The notes below the pieces were generated by a model. It was not told the origin of the DNA. It did no database searches and worked only from the letters and a program-made list of their open reading frames with translations. The translations under genes were made by a program, and so were the position numbers. A stretch of 64,000 bases of DNA from assembly GCF_901001165.1 (NCBI RefSeq), contig NC_042963.1:41625304-41689303 (forward strand). Direction: 5' to 3'. Shown in pieces: positions 41,531 to 51,459 of the stretch (position 1 is the first letter of the stretch; each line of letters opens with the position of its first letter). The stretch comes from Salmo trutta. Its lineage: Eukaryota; Chordata; Actinopteri; Salmoniformes; Salmonidae.

Positions 41531-42602
41531 AAACCAGAGATGTTTCTTATCCCTCTAAACACCAGGTTATATTAACCTCAAGTATCAAATCTTTATTAAA
41601 ATAAATTAAAGATGAAAATAACTTATAGCAAGGAACAATTCTGAGAGGGATTTCAGGAGAGTGACTTGAGTCTGCTTATGGAGCATTTCCTTTTGATTTC
41701 ACAATATCTGCGTCTGCATAATAATGCAGAACGAAGAGAGAAAGAACAAGAAAGAGAGAGGGAAGTGAAACAATTAAATAGTAAAGTATGAGTGAGAGAG
41801 GAGGAGAAGTGCCATTGACCAGTACAGCGCCAGTACAGTAGAAAATATATCAGCTAAAGGATGTTGTTCTGTAAAATTTTCGTTCGACCATGAACTGCCC
41901 CTTGGCTTCTAAAGAACTATGACCTCTCTTAAATCCTATGCAGCACCTTTCCTGGGAAATCACATTATCTTGACTTCTAGCTAACCACAAGGCTTCAGAC
42001 AGATGGATCGTTTCTTACTACTCATCACATTTGATGGGTACGCCCAAATCAAACACAAGTTACTTAAATCTCAACCCACCATCCAATGGTATATTATTAC
42101 TTCAGAATTGTTTGACCAAATAACGTTATGATGATGTAAAACACGTTTGGTGACCAGGATCTTGCATTTGGTGCTCGATCAATACATTTCAGTACAGTAG
42201 GTTCATCATATTACTTAAATCCACACAAGTGCAATATATTTGGATTTATCAATTTTCAAATGTCAAGACCATGGTAAGAATTATTTCCATTGCATTTGTT
42301 ATTTTGTATTCATTGTCTGATTATTTTGTGGGCTAATGTGTCACTGAGGGTCTGAGAATCTGTCTGTTTCTGTGTGCTTATTTGGCATGCTAGTATATTT
42401 GACTTTTTTAGCTTCAGTGTTTTTGGTTAAAGTGTTTTTGATAGACAAACTTTGCCAATAGATACTGTACATGTAAGGCCATCAGATTTTCTGAATGTAG
42501 ACCTAAAGTACTGCAAGGTACAGACACAGTATCTGAGCATATGTGTACAGATACCTGAGGAAATCTTTACAAACACAGGTAGAAGACAATGATTCCAGCA
42601 CA
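41531..42602. other. Intergenic space between the divergent lectin copies
   Basis: About 1.1 kb, AT-rich, without a recognised repeat. As the region upstream of the plus-strand lectin start codon, it should hold that gene's promoter and 5' UTR; I see no certain TATA box or binding site. Confidence 0.5.
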
Positions 42603-45600
42603 ATGAAGATATTGGATATTGATGACGACACGTATAGCATGACCAGAACAAGAGATGGCGTTAAATATTCAGGTACCAACACACACACACTAGTGGTGCG
42701 GGTCAGCATTTGTTAATAATCCATCTGCAACCACCTGACTATATGTGATAAAGTGAAAATCTGGAGGACCGCACCCGACCCTAACCCACTAATATAAAAA
42801 ATGCATCATAGGCTATAGTCAGAGACAGCAGAAAGATTTTTTTACATGATTTAGATATGTTTCTGCTTTTAATTTCCAGACATTTTGGTAGGCTAATTGT
42901 TAGTCAACTTGTCTATAATTAGATGCATGCAGCTTCTCTTCTGTCATTATACTGTGTTGCCCTAGAACAGGGCTTCCCAAACTTGGTCCTGTGGCCCCGT
43001 TGGGTGCACGTTTTGGTTTTTGCCCTAGCACTACACAGCTGATTCAAATAATCAAAGCTTGATGGTGAGTTGGTTATTTCAATCAGCTGTATAGTGCTAG
43101 GGCAAACACCAAAAGGTGCACCCAGGGGGGCCCCAGGACTGAGTTTGAGAAATCCTGTTCTAGAAGACTAAATAAACCCTTGCTCACCAGAGTAATGTCA
43201 TACATCTATAGAATTAATGCTTCAATCTTGTTGAGATTGGTCAAGTTCTCTCTGTCAAACGTTTAGGGACCGGGGAGAAAATGCAATAATCAAAAAGAAG
43301 TGAAAGATTTTCTGTGCAAAAGTTCCAAATGGCATCAGTTTGACTGTTTGTAAGGAAATAAAAAACTGTGAAAATGACCCAATATGTTTCTAATAAGATT
43401 TCAGTTTGGCTTGGATGCATATTTTATGTAATTGAAATACTATGGCAATAATGATAGCACCTCTACAGCATTGGAGGCTGCTGAAGGGAGGACGGCTCAT
43501 AATAATGGCCGGAACGAAGCAAATGGAATGACATCAAACACCTGGAAACTATGTGTTTGATGTATTTGATACCATTCCACTGATTCCGCTCCAGTCATTA
43601 GTATACACTGTGTATATAAAACATTATTTCCATAACATTGATTGACCAGGTGAATCTAGGTGAAAGCTATGATCTCTTATTGATGTCACTTGTTAAATCC
43701 ACTTCAATCAGTGTAGATGAAGGGGAGAAAGACAAGTTATGATGTAGGCTACATTTTGACTCCGGAAGAGGAGTGGAGAAATATAACGTATTTCTGTCAG
43801 CATCTTGAGAGAATGCAAACGCGCAGTTACACATGGAGTATACCAAACATTAGGAACACCTTCCTTTTGCCATCAGAACAGTCTCAATTCGTTGAGGCAT
43901 GCACTCTACAAGGTGTCGAAAGCGTTCCACAGGGATGCTTAACTCCAATGCTTCCCACAGTTGTGTCAAGTTGCTTGGATGTCCTTTGGGTGGTGGACCA
44001 TTCTTGATACACACAGAAAACTGTTGAGTGCGAAAAAGCCAACAGGTTGCAGTTCTTGACACAAACCGATGCGCCTGGCACCTACTACCATACCCCGTTC
44101 AAAGGCACTGAAATATTTTGTCTTGCGCATTCGCCCTCTGAATGGCACACACACACAATCCATGTCTCAATTGTCTCAAGGCTTAAAATCCTTCTTTAAC
44201 CTCTCTCCTCCCTTGCTTTCAACGAGATTGACAGGTCTGTAACTCACATTTCAATGCGAATTTGGTTGGGTTGCCCAAAAAGTTACATATTGCAGCTTTA
44301 ACTTTTTCTGCCCGTTCCCAAAAGCATTTGGTGATAGGCATGTAGGCAATTTGGCGTGAGTACAGTTAGGCCATAAAGGTTAGGCTTGCACATTAATGCC
44401 AGACAGTCTAAAATAATTGGGGGAAAACTAAATGTATAGACATAAATTGCACAAAAAATGTATACATTTATGGATGTTTTTAAGGTATTGTTTTCTCTTT
44501 ATTCAACCATGAATTCCATGATCTAAAAATAAAATGAACAATGTATGTAATTGCAAAGATTGTATGATAATATCTTGTGATGTAGTACATTTTCAGTGGT
44601 GGAAGAGACCATACAAAGTTGCTGCATTGTGTCTGGGGCTGCTGTGTGTTCTCCTACTGGCTGGGATCATAGGCCTGTGTGTACACTGTAAGTTTAGTAT
44701 GTTTTCACTAAAACATTGATCATCTTCAGTGACATAATTATTGATAAATGTTTTCAATGTTTCACTGTTCCCCTAGTCACTGGTCAGCATTATTCTCCAG
44801 AGAGAGACCAGCTACAGACTAGCTACAACAACATGACTAAAGAGAAAGACCAGCTACAGATCAATTATAGCACCCTGACTAAACAGAGAGACCAGCTACA
44901 GACCAGTTATAGCACCCTGACTAAAGAGAGAGACCAGCTACAGACCAGCTACAACAACATGACTAAAGAGAGAGACCAGCTACAGCAATTATAGCATCCT
45001 GACTAAAGAGAGAGACCAGCTACAGACCAGTTATAGCACCCTGACTAAAGATAGAGAACAGCTACAGAGGGAGACAATCAGACTGAACAAGAAGCTCAAA
45101 GGTGAGTAAAATGACATTTGACTTCATTAGAAGTCCTTTCTGTGTCATGTTTTTTTCTTGCTACTTCATTCAATGAGAGTGGTATCAATCAATGTTTGTA
45201 AATAAAGTAAGGAAAACTTCTGGGGAGACCTTGTCACGAAGGATGGATGAAGTTCGAAACCAGCTGTTACTTCCTCTCAACTGTGAATAAAACCTGGGAG
45301 GAGAGCAGAATGGACTGTCTAAGGAGAGAAGCACACCTTGTGATCATAAACAACAGAGAGGAACAGGTGAGAGAGATAAAGACAGAGAGACAGGTGGGAG
45401 ATAGAGGATATGTATAAGCAATGTTTTTTTTCTGTGCCGCAGATATTTATCAATGGGTTAAACGGAACAAATAAACAAATCTGGATTGGTCTGACTGACA
45501 CATTTGCTGAGGGAACCTGGAAATGGGTGGACGGTACACCACTGACTACCACGTAAGACATTTGAAGAGTGCTGTGTCTATTAGAAATCACTGACTGGAG

Positions 45601-45793
45601 TAGTAGGCTCTGATAGAGTTGACAGTTTGATTCTATGTGTTGTTTCTACTTCAGGTATTGGGGGGATGGACAGCCTAACAGCTGGAAAGAAACAGAGCAG
45701 GACTGTGGGGAGTTTGTACAACGTTCAACAAACCCAGGGGATTGGAATGACGATGGGTGTTCCGTTGAACAATACTGTGTCTGTGAGAAATAG
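42603..45793 (+). CDS. Type II membrane C-type lectin (CD209/asialoglycoprotein-receptor-like), six exons, frame break in stalk
   Basis: Proposed exons: 42603-42701 (cytoplasmic tail MKILDIDDDTYSMTRTRDG), 44597-44687 (WWKRPYKVAALCLGLL plus a hydrophobic membrane segment), 44777-45101 (stalk of 42-bp repeats, DQLQTSYNNMTKER type), 45228-45366 (GWMKFETSCYFLST, RREAHLVIINNREEQ), 45443-45552 (IWIGLTDTFAEGTWKWVDG) and 45655-45793 (YWGDGQPNSWKETEQDCGEF, GDWNDDGC, CVCEK, stop). Intron ends are mostly GT/AG; the exon 1 donor (GTCAGC) is weak and uncertain. The lectin domain has its cysteines, a QPN sugar-site motif and WND. Fish relatives are myeloid pattern receptors (family knowledge). A 2-bp loss in the fifth stalk unit near 44992 gives a stop, so this allele looks broken unless spliced otherwise or misassembled. 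Confidence 0.85.
42962..43163. mobile_element. 202-bp foldback MITE in lectin intron 1
   Basis: The tips CTAGAACAG and CTGTTCTAG are perfect inverted repeats. GGTGCACGTTTTGGTTTTTGCC pairs with GGCAAACACCAAAAGGTGCACC, and TGATTCAAATAATCAAAGC with the opposite arm, so nearly the whole element forms one hairpin. Confidence 0.88.
43466..43604 (+). mobile_element. MITE-like repeat, truncated
   Basis: Starts CATTGGAGGCTGCTGAAGGG; same family as 37770-37932 in the opposite orientation. It stops at CTCCAGTCATTA, where the next element begins. Lies in lectin intron 1. Confidence 0.78.
43606..43735 (-). mobile_element. Inverted 3' end of the TIR element family of 2495-2972
   Basis: Read on the minus strand it matches 2850-2972: TTCAATCAGTGTAGATGAAG reversed, then GACCAGGTGAATC, then the TIR. 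Only the last 130 bp of the family are present. Confidence 0.8.
43838..44211 (+). mobile_element. TIR element family of 2495-2972, lacking its 3' end
   Basis: Starts AGTATACCAAACATTAGGAA and matches 2502-2850, ending at CTCTCCTCCC, exactly where the inverted piece at 43606-43735 begins its homology. No coding sequence. Confidence 0.85.
44801..45080 (+). repeat. Coding tandem repeat of the lectin stalk
   Basis: About 6.5 units of 42 bp, GACCAGCTACAGACCAGYTA then YARCAMCMTGACTAAAGAGAGA, encode 14-residue heptad-compatible units. This suggests a coiled-coil neck. The fifth unit lacks two bases. Confidence 0.9.
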
Positions 45794-45947
45794 GATTATC
45801 ATAGATACTCTCTCTGCACTGTCATTAAAGGACCTCTCTATGTCCTATGTTACTCCTTTTAGTCTTATGTCTGAAGACAGATGTTATTTGGTGGAATGGT
45901 ACTAGCTGTGGGAGAATGCCACACTCTGACAAACACACACGCATGTA

Positions 45948-46135
45948 CAGTACCAGTCAAAAGTTTGGACACACCAACTCATTCAAGGCTTTTTCTTTAT
46001 TTTTACTATTTTCTACATTGTAGAGTAATAGTGAAGACATCAAAACGATGAAATAACACATATGGAATCATATAGTAACCAGAAAAGTGCTAAACAAATC
46101 AAAATATATCTTATCTTTGAGATTCTTCAAAGTAG
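45948..46135 (-). mobile_element. Tc1-like transposon, left part (host of nested insertions)
   Basis: Begins CAGTACCAGTCAAAAGTTTG after a TA at 45946-45947 and runs to TTCTTCAAAGTAG, where the LTR element interrupts. The element continues at 57555 and 62303. Confidence 0.93.
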
Positions 46136-46933
46136 TGTCATGACGTTGCCCTCTTTGAGTACAGGGAGGACAGTTGACCCCCTCCCCCTTGCACCATCCC
46201 CCAACCTACCTCCCCCCACCCAGGCCCTGTGTGAAGGAGTTGTAAAATTCTAGAGGAGAATCTCTTGCCACATGGCCCATAGAGAGACACAGGAAATTCT
46301 TCCAACTCACAGAATTGGGGAACCGAATGACATTTATGTTCTGGAGAAGGTATAAAAGATTGGTGAAGAATCCAGCTACGAACTGGTCCGCTTGGTACAA
46401 TTTTGTGATACTCAGAAGAGACAATATAGCCATATTACCATAAAACTGTTTATATAATAGCCTCAGCTATGGGACTTGCATCCAAATGGTGGTATAAAAT
46501 GTATTAATAAGGATAAAGCTATTTGGAATACTTTGAGATGCTATGTACTGATGTTAATGTGATGGAGTTGTATTTTTGTACCAAACTTAACTCAGTCATC
46601 GGCACGCCCCCGAGGACACAGACAGGACCAGGCGTCATGTGACAAGCCTGTTCTATGTTCACTATAAAACCCCACCCTGATTTAATTTCTTCAGACCAGG
46701 CCTCCACTCCATGACGAGTTGGCCAATAGGTTTGACCACCCAATTCCTCTACTGAAAGTTACCTATACCACGTGGTTAAACTTTTAGACTATCGAGACCG
46801 ACAGAATAAGAACAAGTCTTTGATATTAATTATTAGTCTGCAGCTAAGTAAATTATATCATTGAACGAGTAGACCAACGAAACATCCATTCTATAACGAC
46901 ATTAATGAATGTCGCTTTGAAAGATCCATTCTA

Positions 46934-46978
<45 letters not shown>

Positions 46979-47602
46979 TCTCCAACAGAACGACTCTCCA
47001 ACAAGGATCCCGACGACACACTGAGCGTAAATATATATTGATTGCAATTGTTCCCGAATGAGTGAGCGTCCATGTACAAAGGATTAGCATATCAATTGTT
47101 AATATTTATCAACTCTGTATGCCTCCTCAGTTGCCCTTTATGACCCCTTGTTTAACAGGCCGCCATGCCTGTTTAGCCCACTAGGGCACATTACTCTACC
47201 AATTCTTTGTGACGATAATTACTGTTTGTATTCTTTCTGTGAATTACTTAGTTTAGTAAATAAATGATTTTAAGACAATTGATGTATGGATGACTTTAGT
47301 AAAGGCTAGGTTCATGCAGATACAACAATTTACGACGTTTGGAATGAGACTGGACGCGAGGTAAAATACACCATTTAAACCAGAAGATAATCGGCCTATT
47401 CTATAATATAATATATAATGTTATAATATAGGAAAGTTATATTAGGAAAATTATAACTTTGTAATCTGAATATTTTCCTTGGTGCCCCGATCTCCTAGTT
47501 AATTACAATTAAACGATTAATCAGTTTAATCGCGTGATAATAATTACAGGGAGTTAATTGATAAACATGTCTTCAGTTTAATGGTACCCCAAAGACATGA
47601 CA
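46136..47602 (+). repeat. 5' LTR of the 11.4-kb element
   Basis: 1467 bp starting TGTCATGACGTTGCC and ending AAAGACATGACA. It contains TATAAA at 46663-46668, a (GA)n tract at about 46937-46976 and AATAAA at 47259-47264, in the order promoter then polyadenylation signal expected of an LTR. Confidence 0.95.
46663..46668 (+). promoter_or_regulatory. LTR TATA box
   Basis: TATAAA within GTTCACTATAAAACCCC; the same box is at 56611-56616 in the 3' LTR. Its role is inferred from position. Confidence 0.7.
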
Positions 47603-47605
47603 TAT

Positions 47606-47627
47606 ATGGAGCCCCCGTGCGAGGAAT
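47606..47627 (+). other. Candidate tRNA primer-binding site
   Basis: TGGAGCCCCCGTGCGAGGAA lies a few bases after the LTR. It starts with TGG, complementary to a tRNA CCA end, and its 3' part (GAGGAATC) could pair with a tRNA T-arm. I could not assign the tRNA. Confidence 0.6.
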
Positions 47628-48284
47628 CAAAGATAGAATTGGACTTTGCTGTGAAATTCTATATATCAATTGTGCGAACAGAATTGTACAAACAGGCTAT
47701 CTAAACAAAGTGATTGTGTGTTTTTCCATTGGGAGAAGCTATTTAGAGTGGCTCCAGTCGTACGTCGATAGCAGTGAGGGATAAATTCCAGATTTAGTCC
47801 GTTAGGCCAAACGGTACTATTTCTGTCGGTCATTATTAACTTCTAGAGTAAGGTTAGAAATTAGAAGATAATTGTTCGGTGACCGAGCCAAACTATCCGC
47901 CTACCGCACTAAGACAGTGGACAGACCACATGCGTATCTGTATTTAAGTACCGTGTCGCTCCGGTCAACATAAACGCTAGCAGAATATGCTGAATGGGGT
48001 TAAGGTGAGACGTCACTAGATACCCCAACCCTTTCCATTGTGAGAGGACCCTATTTTGGTGCTTGGAAGTGACACTCCTGAACCAAGTAGCAATAGCTTA
48101 GCATTACGGGCAAGCTAACAGAGAGGGAACATTTTACCCTCCCCGTACCACGTTTAAAATTCCTACGCTAGCGCGTCGGAAGTCCCAACCTTTGTACTTC
48201 TGTTTAATTTCAGCATTTTATACCCTGGTGGTGAAGAATTGCCAGTACATCTCTAGGGGAAATCAAAATGTGGATCACGGTAAG

Positions 48285-49190
48285 ATATCCAGACAACCAC
48301 AATTGACTGGATATGACGTCTCATTCAATTTAACTAACAAGTGAAATTGCCAGATTTACCTTTTCAAGTGGATCTTTTAAATAATATCCAAAATTGATTG
48401 GGCTTCTACAATGAGACATGATTAACTTTTTCCAAACTTAACGTAGATGAAGCAAAGCTCTCAGGTTAATTGAAAGTTACTTCCCAGATAGCCTTTACAT
48501 CTTTGATTTATCGTAAATAGATTAATCAGTAAAATCTGCTTTAGCAAAGCACATTCAGTAAAACCTATTACTGACGGGAGTGAATCCCATGTGGCTTCGG
48601 CCTTAAGGGAAAGTATAGTGGTGAATGTACCCTAAACATTTAAACTACATTACTGTTATGATAACTCCGCAATCTGAATTGCTTGGGTATCATTGCCTCA
48701 TTCAATTTAATAAGTTAAATTGTCGAACATACCTTTCTAGGTTCTTCCAACTAAATGAGACAACTTAAACTTTGCATATTAACCTTGATGAAGCAACCTC
48801 TCAGGTAATTCAAAGTTAATTCCCAGATAGCCTATACAGGTTTGATTTATCATAAATAGATGAATCAGTAAAATCTGCTTTAGCAAAGCACACTCAGTAA
48901 AACCCATTACTGACGGGAGTGAATCCCATGGGGCTTCAGCCCCAGGGAGGAGCGTACCCTAGTGGTGAAGGGTCCCAACATTTGACCTACGGTTTACACT
49001 TATGATATCCAATCAATGGAAATTGGATGGATTATCGTCTCATTCAATTTAATAAGTTAAATTGTCCAACATACCTTTCTAGGTTCTTCCAATTAAATGA
49101 GACAACTTAAACTTTGCATATTAACCTGGATGAAGCAACCTCTCAGGTAATTCAAGTTTAATACCCAGATAGCCTACCCAGGTAGGACTA
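48285..49190 (+). repeat. Leader tandem repeats, about 2.5 copies of 340-380 bp
   Basis: Blocks recur in order: CTCATTCAATTTAA (48320, 48697, 49039), GATGAAGCAA and CTCTCAGGT, CCCAGATAGCCT, GTAAAATCTGCTTTAGCAAA, and TACTGACGGGAGTGAATCCC. The spacing is 377 then 342 bp, and the third copy is partial. No ORF. They lie between the primer-site candidate and gag, where packaging and translation signals usually sit. Confidence 0.9.
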
Positions 49191-49378
49191 ATCATTGGCA
49201 TTGATTAATTCAATTTCCTTTTGCAAATTCATTCACGTCCAACTTCCACAGTACTGTACAGTACTGATGGTTCATTAACGTCTATAAATAGATTAAAATT
49301 GTCTTTGCAGCTCCCCACATTCCAAAACCAAATTTTGGAAAATTAGGAAAAACATTTTTTCTTTCAAATGTTCTAATA

Positions 49379-50026
49379 ATGTGCAAGTTATCAGAGGGGG
49401 TGTTCCCCACTCGCCCGCTAATTAGTGAACTTCCACCCGTAAATGGATTGATCTCTGACCTCAGCAGCGAAAACACCCCTAATTATGCCATTAGTGGAAA
49501 AACAGACAACAATGCTTTCCAAAATCAACCATCGGGCGCAGGCCTCGTAAAGGTTCTCTCCAGTCTAGCTCTGATGTCTTGCCATCTGAGATTGGCATCT
49601 GTCCAATATCGCAGTGCACAGCTGAAGCACGAGCAGGTAACAGTAGACATAAAGGGACAGGTGGAGAGAACCGGGAAACCAATGACAAATGCAGAAAAGG
49701 GAAAAATTCTGCTAGCTATGGAACTGCGTTCGAAAACTGAACAATTAAATGTAATTGCAAAAACGTATGACGATGAACAAGCACAAGCTCTTCAACAAAA
49801 TCGTTTTCTACAGGAACAAAATCATATGCTACAGGAACAACTCGATTTAGCCAAAACTAAATACGATGATGTCCACGCCAAACTAGATAAATCTGAAGAG
49901 TTATGTACAAACAGGAGAGCTCAACTTGACAACATGCATGCTGTTTTGTTGAATGTTACTCAAAATAACACGGTTCTCCTCAAAGCGCTGCAGACCAAAG
50001 ACGATCAGTTAACCTGTTATGACTAG
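49379..50026 (+). CDS. Gag-like protein, N-terminal coiled-coil part
   Basis: A 215-residue frame from ATG 49379 (MCKLSEGVFPTRPL). Residues about 75-120 are mixed; about 115-210 are rich in Leu, Glu, Gln and Lys in heptad-like spacing (LQQNRFLQEQNHMLQEQLDL, HAKLDKSEELCTN), so a long coiled coil is likely. The last few residues come from an inserted repeat that starts near TTAA at 50009-50012; the protein continues after it at 51460 in another frame. I know of no exact family; position and downstream capsid make Gag the best reading. The start is the first ATG of the frame and is not otherwise supported. Confidence 0.7.
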   Translation: MCKLSEGVFPTRPLISELPPVNGLISDLSSENTPNYAISGKTDNNAFQNQPSGAGLVKVLSSLALMSCHLRLASVQYRSAQLKHEQVTVDIKGQVERTGKPMTNAEKGKILLAMELRSKTEQLNVIAKTYDDEQAQALQQNRFLQEQNHMLQEQLDLAKTKYDDVHAKLDKSEELCTNRRAQLDNMHAVLLNVTQNNTVLLKALQTKDDQLTCYD

Positions 50027-51455
50027 GGGGCAGTATTTTCACGGCCGGATAAAAAACGTACCCGATTTAATCTGATTATTACTCCTGCCCAGAAACTAGA
50101 ATATGCATATAATTATTGGCTTTGGATAGAAAACACCCTAAAGTTTCTAAAACTGTTTGAATGGTGTCTGTGAGTATAACAGAACTCATATGGCAGGCAA
50201 AAACCTGAGAAGATTCTGTACAGGAAGTACCCTCTCTGACCATTCCTTGGGCTTCTTGGCTCTGTTTATTGAAAACTTAGGATCTTTGCTGTAACGTGAC
50301 ATTTCCTACGGCTCCCATAGGCTCTCAGAACCCGGGAAAAAGCTGAATGATGTAATTCCAGCCGCTGGCTGAAAAACATTAGCGCCTTTGGTAAGTGGTC
50401 TATCAGGGGACCATCAGACTGAGGCGCGTGCACGGGGCGACCTCATGTTTTACTTTCTCTCTCTTTGAACTAAAACACAGATTCCCGGTCGGAATATTAT
50501 CGCTTTTTTACGAGAAAAATGGCATAAAAATTGATTTTAAACAGCGGTTGACATGCTTCGAAGTACGGTAATGGAATATTTGGCCTTTCTTTGTCACGAA
50601 ACGCATCGGGCGCGTAACCCTTCGTCACCCTTGGATAGTGTCTTGAACGCACGAACAAATGCCGCTATTTGGATATAACTATGGATTATTTTGAACCAAA
50701 CCAACATTTGTTATTGAAGTAGAAGTCCTGGGAGTGCATTCTGACGAAGAACAGCAAAGGTAATAACATTTTTCTTATAGTAAATCTGACTTTGGTGAGG
50801 GCTAAACTTGGTGGGTGTCTAAATGGCTAGCCCTGTGATGCCGGGCTATCTACTTAGAATATTGCAAAATGTGCTTTCACCAAAAAGCTATTTTAAAATC
50901 GGACATAGCGAGTGCATAGAGGAGTTCTGTATCTATAGTTCTTAAAATAATTGTTATGTTTTTTGTGAACGTTTATCGTGAGTAATTTAGTAAATTCACA
51001 GGAAGTGTTCGGTGGGAATGCTAGTTCTGAACGTCACATGCTAATGTAAAAAGCTGGTTTTTGATATAAATATGAACTTGATTGAACAAAACATGCATGT
51101 ATTGTATAACATAATGTCCTAGGCGTGTCATCTGATGAAGATCATCAAAGGTTAGTGCTGCATTTAGCTGTGGTTTTGTTTTTTGTGACATTATATGCTA
51201 GCTTGAAAAATGGGTGTCTGATTATTTCTGGCTGGGTACTCTGCTGACATAATCTAATGTTTTGCTTTCGCTGTAAAGCCTTTTTGAAATCGGACAGTGT
51301 GGTTAGATAAAGGAGAGTCTTGTCATTAAAATGGTGTAAAATAGTCATATGTTTGAGAAATGGAAGTTTTGGGATTTTTGAGGAATTTGTAATTCGCGCC
51401 ACGCCTATCATTGGATATTGGAGCAGGTGTTCCGCTAGCGGAACGTCTAGATGTA
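50013..51455. mobile_element. 1.4-kb non-coding repeat inserted in gag
   Basis: Starts CCTGTTATGACTAGGGGGCA, a start I recognise from dispersed salmonid repeats, beside TTAA at 50009-50012. It ends near GGAACGTCTAGATGTAA after a perfect 16-base palindrome GTTCCGCTAGCGGAAC (51429-51444). No ORF of note. It interrupts the Gag coiled coil, so it came after the LTR element. The TTAA hints at piggyBac-like targeting, but the right-hand TTAA is not intact and I do not claim the superfamily. Confidence 0.7.
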
Positions 51456-51459
51456 AGTA

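Noticed and set aside
46891..47090. Minus-strand Ser-Leu repeat ORFs, also at 56839-57027
   Set aside because: They read the (GA)n tract inside both LTRs; the duplicates simply reflect the LTR repeat.
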